Source of the DNA: Loktanella sp. UBA3435
Lineage (GTDB): Bacteria > Pseudomonadota > Alphaproteobacteria > Rhodobacterales > Rhodobacteraceae
Length of the DNA stretch: 21,160 nucleotides
Assembly: GCA_002378665.1 (NCBI GenBank)
Contig: DFSO01000093.1
Location: 1-21,160 of the forward strand
Direction: 5' to 3'
The notes under the pieces: generated by a model
The model's database searches: none
Seen by the model: the letters and a program-made list of their open reading frames with translations, nothing else
Told to the model about the DNA's origin: nothing
Program-made: the position numbers and the translations under genes
In this document: piece after piece, positions 15,235 to 21,160 of the stretch
How positions within the stretch are numbered: the stretch's first letter is position 1
Layout of the letters: each line of letters opens with the position of its first letter

Positions 15235-16424
15235 TTTATCGCCTCGACCAGCTTTTGCGCCAAGCGCTGTGCGACCGCATCTTTGCCCATGCGCGGCCAG
15301 TCTTCAGAGCCATCTGCGATGATCAAAGTGACATCATTCTCTGTGCCCCCCATGATCCCCGTTGCTGGCGACACGTCATTGGCCACGATCCAATCGCAGC
15401 CTTTGCGCAGGCGTTTTGCGGTCGCATTCGCGATCACATCGTCGGTCTCGGCTGCGAAACCGATCACAAGCCCGGGGCGGCCTTTTTTAAGCTTGGACAC
15501 CGTGGCGAGGATGTCAGGGTTTTCGGCGAATTCGAGGGTTGGCAGACCGTTGCCGTCTTTCTTAATTTTCGATGGCCCTGCGTTTTCTACGCGCCAATCA
15601 GCGACGGCCGCAGCAAAAACGGCGGCGTCGGACGCTGGCGCCTCCATCACGGCGGTGAGCATTTCGGCGGCGGTTTGCACCTTGATCACGCGCACGCCAT
15701 TTGGCGGCGGCACATCCGCAGGACCAGTCACGAATGTCACGTCCGCGCCCAATGCAGCCAGCGCTTTTGCAATCGCCGTGCCTTGGGCACCAGAGGAGCG
15801 GTTTGCGATGTAACGGACGGGATCAATCGGCTCGTGGGTAGGCCCCGAGGTGACAAGAATGTGCTTGCCCTTGAGTGGGCCGCCTGAGAGAGCCGCGTCG
15901 ATTGCATCAACGATTTCCAGTGGTTCCGCCAAGCGTCCATAGCCATATTCGCCGCAAGCCATGTCACCCTCGTTGGGTCCAACAAACAAAACACCGTCAG
16001 ATTTAAGGGTCGCCAGATTGCGTTGCGTCGCGGGATGTTCCCACATGCGCACATTCATCGAAGGCGCGACGAGCACGCGTTTATCGGTTGCCAGCAAGAG
16101 GGTCGAGGCCAGATCATTGGCCAATCCACCCGCCATCTTCGCCATTAAATCTGCCGTTCCGGGAGCTACGACGATGAGGTCAGCGGACCGCGACAGCTCG
16201 ATATGACCCATCTCGGCTTCGGACGTGAGGTCAAAGAGATCTGAATAAATCTTTTCACCCGCAAGCGCAGAAACACTGAGCGGCGTCACAAATTCAGCGC
16301 CTGACTTGGTCAAAACGGGCGTCACGAAGGCACCACGTTCGCGCAGACGCCGGATCAAATCCAGCGACTTAAACGCGGCAATCCCACCGCCAATAATCAA
16401 GAGTATACGCTTGTCAGCCAACAT
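15231..16424 (-). CDS. coaBC: Bifunctional phosphopantothenoylcysteine decarboxylase / phosphopantothenate-cysteine ligase
   Basis: A 397-aa fusion enzyme for two consecutive steps of coenzyme A synthesis. The N-terminal flavoprotein CoaC half (about 1-180) has the catalytic His74 (MGHIELSRSADLIVVAP), the PSMNVRMW motif (121-128) and the substrate-clamp Cys157 in ACGEYGYGR. The C-terminal CoaB half (about 186-397) opens with VTSGPTHEPIDPVRYIANRSSG and contains the lysine-rich KIKKDG dimer segment and VGFAAET-like IGFAAETDD. A ribosome binding site (AAAGG, 7 nt before the ATG) overlaps one arm of the inverted repeat at 16434-16475. It follows rpoHII by 66 bp and is translationally coupled to dut. 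Confidence 0.95.
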   Translation of the reverse strand: MLADKRILLIIGGGIAAFKSLDLIRRLRERGAFVTPVLTKSGAEFVTPLSVSALAGEKIYSDLFDLTSEAEMGHIELSRSADLIVVAPGTADLMAKMAGGLANDLASTLLLATDKRVLVAPSMNVRMWEHPATQRNLATLKSDGVLFVGPNEGDMACGEYGYGRLAEPLEIVDAIDAALSGGPLKGKHILVTSGPTHEPIDPVRYIANRSSGAQGTAIAKALAALGADVTFVTGPADVPPPNGVRVIKVQTAAEMLTAVMEAPASDAAVFAAAVADWRVENAGPSKIKKDGNGLPTLEFAENPDILATVSKLKKGRPGLVIGFAAETDDVIANATAKRLRKGCDWIVANDVSPATGIMGGTENDVTLIIADGSEDWPRMGKDAVAQRLAQKLVEAIK

Positions 16425-16433
16425 GTTTCTGCC

Positions 16434-16475
16434 TTTCGGTAACTTGCCCCGACACTAGGGCAGAAGTTACCGAAA
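16434..16475. promoter_or_regulatory. 12-bp perfect inverted repeat between rpoHII and coaBC
   Basis: TTTCGGTAACTT and AAGTTACCGAAA are perfect complements, extended inside by GCCC/GGGC after a two-base bulge, with an 8-nt loop. It starts 15 nt after the rpoHII stop and ends within the coaBC ribosome binding site region. There is no T-run on either side, so it may be an operator, an attenuator or a factor-dependent terminator rather than a simple intrinsic terminator. Confidence 0.65.
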
Positions 16476-16490
16476 AGACAATGTCAGACG

Positions 16491-17357
16491 TCATTGTAGA
16501 AATGTCATAACTTCAGGGCCGACAGATTCGAGACTACGGCGCATTTTTGAAAATGCAGCGGCCTCTAGCTGGCGGACGCGCTCTTTGCTCAGGCCAAGCT
16601 CGCCGCCGAGGCTTTCGAGTGTGCGAGGATCGTCACGCAATTTGCGTTCACGCACGATGAAGCGCTCACGCTCTGATAGGGTCGAAAAGGCACTCGTCAG
16701 CCATTGGCGCAGAGTTGCGTTGTCATGACTATTGGTCACAATTTCATCGGCTTGCGGGCTGTCGTCCTCAAGCGCATCAACCCAAGACCGCCCCTCATCC
16801 TCGGATGATTGTGTGGCGTCGAGCGAGAAATCAGAGCCCGAAAGTCGGCCATCCATCATCTGCACGTCGTGGATTGGAACGCCAAGCTCAGCGGCGATCA
16901 TTTCGTGCAAAACGTGGGTTTCAAGTGGCGCGCCTGCTTCTCGTTCTATCCGCGCTTGCACGCGGCGCATGTTGAAAAACAACGATTTCTGCGAAGATGT
17001 TGAGCCTGTCCGCACAAGAGAAAAGTCACGCATTACGTAGTCTTGGATCGACGCCTTGATCCACCAAACCGCATAGGTCGAAAAACGCACACCGCGGTCT
17101 GGGTCAAATTTGTCAGCAGCTTTCATGAGGCCGACGGATGCTTCTTGGATCAGGTCGCTCATCGGCGCGCCATAGCGGCGGAATTTGGACGCCATCGAGA
17201 TCGCAAGTCGCATGTAAGCCGTGATCAGGCGGTGCAAGGCCTCCTCGTCACGCTGGTCGCGCCACGCATAGGCGAGCGCCAATTCCGTTTCCGCGTCAAG
17301 CATTTCTGCTTTCATTGCTTTCCGAGAAAACCCTTGATCCGTTGTCGCGATTCCCAT
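16491..17357 (-). CDS. rpoH2: RNA polymerase sigma factor, sigma-32 family, RpoHII type
   Basis: A 288-aa alternative sigma factor. Region 2 is clear at about 45-120 (RLAISMASKFRRYG, SDLIQEASVGLMKA, RFSTYAVWWIKASIQDYVM), followed by the RpoH-type box around TSSQKSLFFNMRR. Region 4 ends the protein, with a helix-turn-helix at about 240-275 (LESLGGELGLSKERVRQLE). The phrase SLVRTGSTSSQKSLFF and the overall sequence fit the second rhodobacterial RpoH (RpoHII) rather than RpoHI, from memory. In Rhodobacter sphaeroides RpoHII responds to singlet oxygen and is transcribed by RpoE; the promoter listed next fits that. The ATG at 17357 has AGAGGA 7 nt upstream. Downstream on the same strand are coaBC and dut; cobU is divergent. 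Confidence 0.9.
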   Translation of the reverse strand: MGIATTDQGFSRKAMKAEMLDAETELALAYAWRDQRDEEALHRLITAYMRLAISMASKFRRYGAPMSDLIQEASVGLMKAADKFDPDRGVRFSTYAVWWIKASIQDYVMRDFSLVRTGSTSSQKSLFFNMRRVQARIEREAGAPLETHVLHEMIAAELGVPIHDVQMMDGRLSGSDFSLDATQSSEDEGRSWVDALEDDSPQADEIVTNSHDNATLRQWLTSAFSTLSERERFIVRERKLRDDPRTLESLGGELGLSKERVRQLEAAAFSKMRRSLESVGPEVMTFLQ

Positions 17358-17404
17358 GACAAATTCCTCTGGCTTGTTTACCGATTTTAACGTGCTAGTT
17401 ACTT

Positions 17405-17434
17405 ATCTTACGTCCTCGTTCTGCAATTGGATCA
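17405..17434 (-). promoter_or_regulatory. RpoE (ChrR-controlled sigma-E) type promoter for rpoHII
   Basis: On the minus strand TGATCC (17434-17429), an 18-nt spacer, then TAAGAT (17410-17405). This equals the Rhodobacter sphaeroides RpoE consensus as I know it (TGATCC, N18, TAA). The start codon lies about 47 nt downstream of the -10, giving a leader of roughly 40 nt. Confidence 0.75.
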
Positions 17435-17444
17435 CTCTGCGGTC

Positions 17445-17975
17445 ATGAATAATTTACCTACCCTTTCACTGGTCATTGGTGGTGCTGCGAGCGGCAAGTC
17501 GCGGTTTGCGGAATCCCTTTGCGTGCAAAGTGCGCGGCCCAAGGTTTATGTGGCGACTGCCCAGATTTACGATGATGAGATGGCGCAAAAGGTTGTCTCT
17601 CATCTGGCCCAACGCGGTGAGGATTGGCGGACAATTGAGACGCCAGTTGATGTGGCATCGGCTTTGGAGACGGCCTGTTCAGATAATGTTGTTCTGCTCG
17701 ATTGTGCGACGCTTTGGTTGACCAATGTGATCTTGGGAGAGCATGATTTGGAGGCCGAAACGGCCAAGCTATTGTCCGCGATTTCGTCCTGCCCTGCCCC
17801 CATCGTGATTGTGTCCAATGAGGTCGGGCAAGGGATCGTGCCTGACAATGCGCTGTCCCGAAAGTTTCGCAATGCGCAAGGACAATTGAACCAGACTTTG
17901 GCCGCGCAGGCGGGGTTGGTTGTGGTCGTGATGGCGGGGCTACCACTGGCGCTTAAAGGGACAATTCCGCAATGA
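17445..17975 (+). CDS. cobU: Adenosylcobinamide kinase / adenosylcobinamide-phosphate guanylyltransferase
   Basis: A 176-aa enzyme of the cobamide nucleotide-loop pathway: it phosphorylates adenosylcobinamide, then attaches GMP, giving AdoCbi-GDP. The P-loop is GGAASGKS (12-19). The family segment around the guanylylated histidine is visible as DDEMAQKVVSHLAQRGEDW (43-61), with His53 the candidate. LLDCATLWLTN and SNEVGQGIVPDN are further hallmarks. Length is typical (about 170-185). The ATG at 17445 is chosen; a TTG at 17427 would push the coding region into the divergent rpoHII promoter. Its ribosome binding site is weak (GCGG). The next gene overlaps by ATGA. No other cobalamin genes are in the window. 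Confidence 0.93.
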   Translation: MNNLPTLSLVIGGAASGKSRFAESLCVQSARPKVYVATAQIYDDEMAQKVVSHLAQRGEDWRTIETPVDVASALETACSDNVVLLDCATLWLTNVILGEHDLEAETAKLLSAISSCPAPIVIVSNEVGQGIVPDNALSRKFRNAQGQLNQTLAAQAGLVVVVMAGLPLALKGTIPQ

Positions 17976-18541
17976 CGCGGCTCTGGTTGATCCGCCACGG
18001 ACCGACCCATGCAAAGGGTATGGTGGGCTGGACGGATTTGCCTGCGGACCTGTCTGATACGGCACAAATTGCGCGTTTGAGAGCCGCTTTGCCTGACGCG
18101 CCTGTCGTCTCGTCCGATCTGTTGCGGGCGGTGCAAACGGGTGATGTGTTGACGCCAGTCTCGCGTTTGCCTCACGACCCCCAATTGCGCGAAATTAACT
18201 TTGGCGATTGGGAGAATTTAACGTTTTCCCAAGTCGAGCTGGGCGCGCCTGATCATATCCGCGCCTATTATGAAATCCCTGGAGATATTGCTCCACCGAA
18301 TGGCGAAAGTTGGAACGCTGTTTGTGCGCGAGTGAATGCTGCGATGGACGGCTATGTGGCGCGAGGCCACGCAGATTTGATCGTTGTCGCGCATTACGGC
18401 GTCGTTTTAAGCCAAGTGCAAAGAACTTTGAAAATAACGCCTTACGCCGCATTTGCGCAGCGGATTGAGAACCTGTCGCTGACGCAGATCACGGTTGAGA
18501 ATGGTGATTGGCGGGCCGAGATTATCAATCACAATCCGTGA
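17972..18541 (+). CDS. Histidine phosphatase family protein, probable alpha-ribazole phosphatase (CobC-like)
   Basis: A 189-aa member of the phosphoglycerate-mutase-like histidine phosphatases. The phosphorylated His9 is in the RHG motif (LIRHGPTHAKG). The second catalytic parts are SSDLLRAVQT, the acidic LREINFGDWE and VVAHYGVVLS. CobC removes the phosphate from alpha-ribazole-5'-phosphate or adenosylcobalamin-5'-phosphate in the last part of cobamide synthesis. The four-base overlap with cobU is the main reason to propose that role; sequence alone does not separate CobC from other small phosphatases of this fold. Confidence 0.8.
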   Translation: MTRLWLIRHGPTHAKGMVGWTDLPADLSDTAQIARLRAALPDAPVVSSDLLRAVQTGDVLTPVSRLPHDPQLREINFGDWENLTFSQVELGAPDHIRAYYEIPGDIAPPNGESWNAVCARVNAAMDGYVARGHADLIVVAHYGVVLSQVQRTLKITPYAAFAQRIENLSLTQITVENGDWRAEIINHNP

Positions 18542-18578
18542 TGATCATGCGCATTTATTGTCGTTGGCGTGATGATGT

Positions 18579-18608
18579 TTGCCAGTCTAGGCTGACGACA
18601 CATATTAT
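18579..18608 (+). promoter_or_regulatory. Candidate housekeeping promoter for the GST gene
   Basis: TTGCCA, 18 nt, TATTAT: each box matches five of six consensus bases. It lies 17 nt before the ATG, which would give a short leader, so a start further upstream or readthrough from the cobU pair remains possible. Confidence 0.35.
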
Positions 18609-18625
18609 GAAATGAGCCCAAAATC

Positions 18626-19501
18626 ATGACCTATCAACTCTACCTCGGAAACCGTCTTTATTTTAGCTGGTCGATTGCAGCCTATCTGATGTTTAACCGT
18701 TTCGGGCTAGAGGATCAGGTCAAAACCACCATCTTCCGCCCTGAAAGTGAAGCCGCCCTGCGCCCGATGTTGGCCGATTTAGCACCAGCGCGCACCCTTC
18801 CAACGGCCATAACCCCTGAGGGTGCGATCTTAAATGACAGCATGGCGATTGCCGAAGAACTGGCGAGCCGTCATCCTGAGATTGCCTTCTGGCCTGCTGA
18901 TCCCTTGGCGCGTGGCACGGCGCGGGCCTTGGCCAACGAAATGCATTCGTCCTTTGGAGGGCTGCGTGGAAAATGGCCTGTGAATTTGCGCACGGAGTTT
19001 GCGACGGTTGCGCCGCCAGAGGATATCGTGGCGGAGCTAAACCGACTGGAGGAAATCTGGACACACGCTCGAAAAGTGACGGGTGTTGCTGGCCCATGGC
19101 TTTGTGGTGACTACTCTCTTGTCGATGCCATTTACGCCCCCATGGCGACGCGGCTCGCGACCTATGGCTTCGATACCCGCCCAACGACCAAGGCCTATGT
19201 TGCGGCGCATTTGGCTGATCCTGCGTTGCGCCGTTGGCGGGCGATGGGGCTAGCCAACGAGGCTAAATTGCCCGCGTTTGAAATGCCTTTTGAAGAGGTA
19301 TCTTGGCGCGGCCCCTCGCCGATGAAAGCGATTGCGGTGGATGCAGGCACGCCTGAAAATAACGTCTGCCCTTATTCTGGCAAAGAGATCACGCATATGC
19401 TTGAACTGGATGGGCGGATATTTGGCTTTTGCAACGCTTTTTGCCGCGACAAGACCTTGGCAGACCCTGAGGCTTGGCCAAAATTCATGGCGTTACTCTA
19501 A
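18626..19501 (+). CDS. Glutathione S-transferase with C-terminal TRASH-type metal-binding motif
   Basis: A 291-aa protein. Residues 1-80 form a thioredoxin-like GST N-domain starting LYLGNRLYFSWSIAAYL, where the Ser/Tyr region would contact glutathione; ILNDSMAIAEEL is the conserved Asp/Ser glutathione-binding turn. Residues 90-230 are the helical C-domain (LCGDYSLVDAIYAPMATRL is its typical core). Residues 245-291 are an extra module: Cys248-X20-Cys269-X3-Cys273 (CPYSGKE, then FGFCNAFCRDKTLADPEAW). That spacing fits the published TRASH motif (C-X19-22-C-X3-C), a treble-clef metal site related to YHS domains. The GST part suggests glutathione-dependent detoxification; the tail suggests metal binding (inference). 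A promoter candidate lies upstream, and yifB/comM follows by 64 bp. Confidence 0.88.
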   Translation: MTYQLYLGNRLYFSWSIAAYLMFNRFGLEDQVKTTIFRPESEAALRPMLADLAPARTLPTAITPEGAILNDSMAIAEELASRHPEIAFWPADPLARGTARALANEMHSSFGGLRGKWPVNLRTEFATVAPPEDIVAELNRLEEIWTHARKVTGVAGPWLCGDYSLVDAIYAPMATRLATYGFDTRPTTKAYVAAHLADPALRRWRAMGLANEAKLPAFEMPFEEVSWRGPSPMKAIAVDAGTPENNVCPYSGKEITHMLELDGRIFGFCNAFCRDKTLADPEAWPKFMALL

Positions 19502-19506
19502 CACTG

Positions 19507-19520
19507 TTAACCTTTCTTAA
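19507..19520. promoter_or_regulatory. Secondary CtrA-like TTAA pair upstream of comM
   Basis: TTAA-N6-TTAA (with the TTAACC form of the half site) lies 45 nt before the comM start, just after the GST stop. It is one base short of the usual N7 spacing, so it is weaker than the next site. Confidence 0.25.
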
Positions 19521-19538
19521 ACCGAAAGCCGCTACCCG

Positions 19539-19553
19539 TTAACCATAAGTTGA
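19539..19553. promoter_or_regulatory. CtrA-like binding site upstream of comM
   Basis: TTAACCATAAGTTGA fits TTAA-N7-TTAA with one mismatch and carries the strong half site TTAACCAT. It ends 12 nt before the comM start codon. Its closeness to the start means that activation would need a very short leader; repression or a role together with the site at 19507 is also possible. Confidence 0.4.
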
Positions 19554-19565
19554 AACGGGGGCGGC

Positions 19566-21080
19566 ATGACGGCGCTGGCATATACGGTTGCTTTTGAAGG
19601 GATCGAGGCGCGGATGGTCGAGGTGCAATGCGCCGTGGCACCGGGCATTCCTGCGTTTTCAATCGTGGGCCTGCCAGACAAGGCGGTGTCGGAAGCGCGT
19701 GAACGCGTGCGTTCCGCCCTGTCATCGATGGCGATTGCATTGCCGTCCAAGCGGATAACGATTAATTTGTCGCCTGCTGACCTCCCCAAAATCGGATCGC
19801 ATTTTGACCTGCCCATCGCGGTTGCATTGCTGGCTGCGCTAGAAATTATCCCCGCCGATGACGCCGAAAAAACTGTGGCCTTGGGCGAGTTATCCTTGAA
19901 CGGGAATTTGGTTCCTGTGCTTGGCGCATTGCCTGCCGCGATGGCCGCTGCATCCGAGGATCGCACGCTGCTTTGTCCATATGCCTGCGGGCCAGAGGCC
20001 GCTTGGGTCGGTACCGCGAATGTGATCGCGGCCCGCACTTTGGCCGATGTCATTCGCCATTATAACGGCCAATCCGTGATCGCACCCTCAAGACCCGGAG
20101 AGGTGACGCAAGCCGCCCAAGCGCGTGATCTGTCGGAGGTGAAGGGTCAAGAGCGTGCAAAACGGGCGATTGAGATCGCGGCGGCGGGGCGACATCATCT
20201 GTTGATGGTCGGCTCTCCTGGATCGGGGAAGTCAATGCTAGCTGCCCGCATTCCAGGAATTTTGCCACCTTTGACGCCATCAGAAGCCTTAGAAACGTCG
20301 ATGATCCATTCAGTGTCTGGCTTGCTCGATGAGGGCGGAATTAGCCGCGAACGCCCGTTTCGCGAACCGCATCACACGGCCTCGATGGCTGCAATTGTCG
20401 GTGGCGGGCGTGGCGCGAAACCGGGGGAAATCAGTCTGACGCATAATGGTGTTTTGTTCATGGACGAATTTCCAGAGTTCCCGCGAACGGTTTTGGAAAC
20501 CCTGCGCCAGCCAATTGAGACGGGCGAAGTCGTGGTTGCCCGCGCCAATGCCCATGTGAAATACCCCTGCCGCTTTATGCTTGTGGCCGCTGCAAACCCT
20601 TGTAAATGCGGTTATTTAACTGATCCTGCGCGGGCTTGCTCAAGGGCACCAATCTGTGGCGAGGATTATATGGGGCGGATTTCGGGGCCACTCATGGACC
20701 GCTTTGACTTGCGGGTCGAAGTGCCACCTGTGGCCTTTACCGATCTGGATTTACCGCAAGATGGAGAGAGTTCAGAGGTGGTGCGGGACCGCGTGAAAAT
20801 GGCGCGAGCCGCGCAAGCGACCCGTTATGCAGACGTCACGCATGTGCGGGTGAATGCCGATGCGGAGGGCAAGGTTTTGGAGGATTTTGCGACGCCAGAT
20901 GCCGAAGGACGTGCCTTGCTTACACGGGTTGCAGAACGCTTTGGACTGTCGGCACGGGGCTATCACCGCGTGCTACGGGTGGCGCGAACGATTGCGGATT
21001 TGGATGGAGAGGCGGACGTACGACAGCCCCATGTGGCCGAAGCGGTGAGCTACCGCTTGGCCATGTCGAAAGAGGTTTGA
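19566..21080 (+). CDS. comM: YifB/ComM family AAA+ ATPase (Mg-chelatase-like)
   Basis: A 504-aa protein with an N-terminal Lon-protease-like ChlI domain (about 20-145; GIPAFSIVGLPDKAVSEARERV) and an AAA+ domain: Walker A GSPGSGKS (216-223) and Walker B VLFMDEF (296-302). After it come a cysteine cluster NPCKCG / ACSRAPICG, SGPLMDRFDL and the C-terminal Mg-chelatase helical lid ending in VAEAVSYRLAM. ComM is a hexameric helicase that helps integrate incoming single-stranded DNA by branch migration during natural transformation, and in Rhodobacter capsulatus it takes part in receiving gene-transfer-agent DNA. GGGGGCGG precedes the ATG. CtrA-like sites lie just upstream. Its last 31 bp overlap a convergent partial gene. 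Confidence 0.93.
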   Translation: MTALAYTVAFEGIEARMVEVQCAVAPGIPAFSIVGLPDKAVSEARERVRSALSSMAIALPSKRITINLSPADLPKIGSHFDLPIAVALLAALEIIPADDAEKTVALGELSLNGNLVPVLGALPAAMAAASEDRTLLCPYACGPEAAWVGTANVIAARTLADVIRHYNGQSVIAPSRPGEVTQAAQARDLSEVKGQERAKRAIEIAAAGRHHLLMVGSPGSGKSMLAARIPGILPPLTPSEALETSMIHSVSGLLDEGGISRERPFREPHHTASMAAIVGGGRGAKPGEISLTHNGVLFMDEFPEFPRTVLETLRQPIETGEVVVARANAHVKYPCRFMLVAAANPCKCGYLTDPARACSRAPICGEDYMGRISGPLMDRFDLRVEVPPVAFTDLDLPQDGESSEVVRDRVKMARAAQATRYADVTHVRVNADAEGKVLEDFATPDAEGRALLTRVAERFGLSARGYHRVLRVARTIADLDGEADVRQPHVAEAVSYRLAMSKEV

Positions 21081-21160
21081 ACGAAGGGAGCGATGTCTTG
21101 TAGTGCAAGGCGGGCTTCGGGTAACCAGCCATCCAGAATTTGGAAGACATGTAAGGCAGA
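21050..21160 (-). CDS. Alpha/beta-hydrolase (HSL/Aes-type esterase) C-terminal fragment (runs off right edge)
   Basis: The last 36 codons and stop of a minus-strand reading frame enter the window. The segment LHVFQILDGWLPEARLAL followed by a final helix resembles the end of hormone-sensitive-lipase-type esterases, where the catalytic histidine sits in an HVFQ-like motif and is followed by LPEA...AL. The final residues overlap the 3' end of comM by 31 bp in the convergent direction. The assignment is from the motif alone, as most of the gene lies outside; the frame could still be a chance antisense reading where it overlaps comM. Confidence 0.5.
   Translation of the reverse strand, partial: SALHVFQILDGWLPEARLALQDIAPFVQTSFDMAKR

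Noticed and set aside
16478..16497. ACAATG/CATTGT dyad around the rpoHII stop codon
   Set aside because: Only six base pairs with an 8-nt gap and partly coding; not distinguishable from chance.

Overview
The window reads as a stretch of an alphaproteobacterial chromosome, most likely a marine Rhodobacteraceae (roseobacter group) member. This rests on established traits of that group seen together: an RpoHII-type heat-shock sigma factor behind a promoter matching the Rhodobacter RpoE (sigma-E/ChrR) consensus, a dimethylglycine-dehydrogenase-like GcvT fusion enzyme, a CtrA-like site in front of comM, and the general protein style. It looks like ordinary chromosomal core: no insertion sequence, phage, CRISPR array, tRNA or rRNA was recognised, and no gap between genes exceeds 300 bases.

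Layout. 1-1232: the N-terminal part of a secreted protein and a LysR regulator, both on minus. 1506-4294 (+): a saccharopine-dehydrogenase-like protein fused to DUF4166, then a DauA-like FAD amino-acid oxidoreductase. 4327-6822 (-): an 831-aa FAD/GcvT fusion enzyme, divergent from panC-panB (7010-8661, +). 8838-8990 (+): a 50-aa lipoprotein. 9054-10040 (-): a 2-hydroxyacid dehydrogenase, divergent from a secreted SH3-domain protein and a FieF-like cation exporter (10152-11623, +). 11675-17357 (-): a long co-oriented block, in transcription order rpoHII, coaBC, dut, a membrane-anchored MoeB/ThiF-like E1 enzyme and dcp; coaBC/dut and dut/moeB overlap by ATGA. 17445-18541 (+): cobU and a CobC-like phosphatase (ATGA overlap). 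18626-19501 (+): a glutathione S-transferase with a C-terminal TRASH-type cysteine motif. 19566-21080 (+): yifB/comM. The right edge holds the C-terminal end of a minus-strand esterase-like gene.

Themes. Coenzyme A synthesis appears twice (panB/panC and coaBC). PanB uses methylene-tetrahydrofolate, the one-carbon product expected from the divergent GcvT-fusion enzyme. The cobU pair belongs to the late steps of cobamide assembly.

The most notable non-coding signals are two arrays of the palindrome GTGCAC repeated at exactly 11-bp intervals, each directly after the stop codon of a plus-strand gene; a near-perfect RpoE promoter for rpoHII; a 12-bp perfect inverted repeat abutting the coaBC ribosome binding site; CtrA-like sites before comM; and a change in strand composition (C-rich plus strand on the left, G-rich on the right) near 14-15 kb. 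No clearly new multi-gene system was found.
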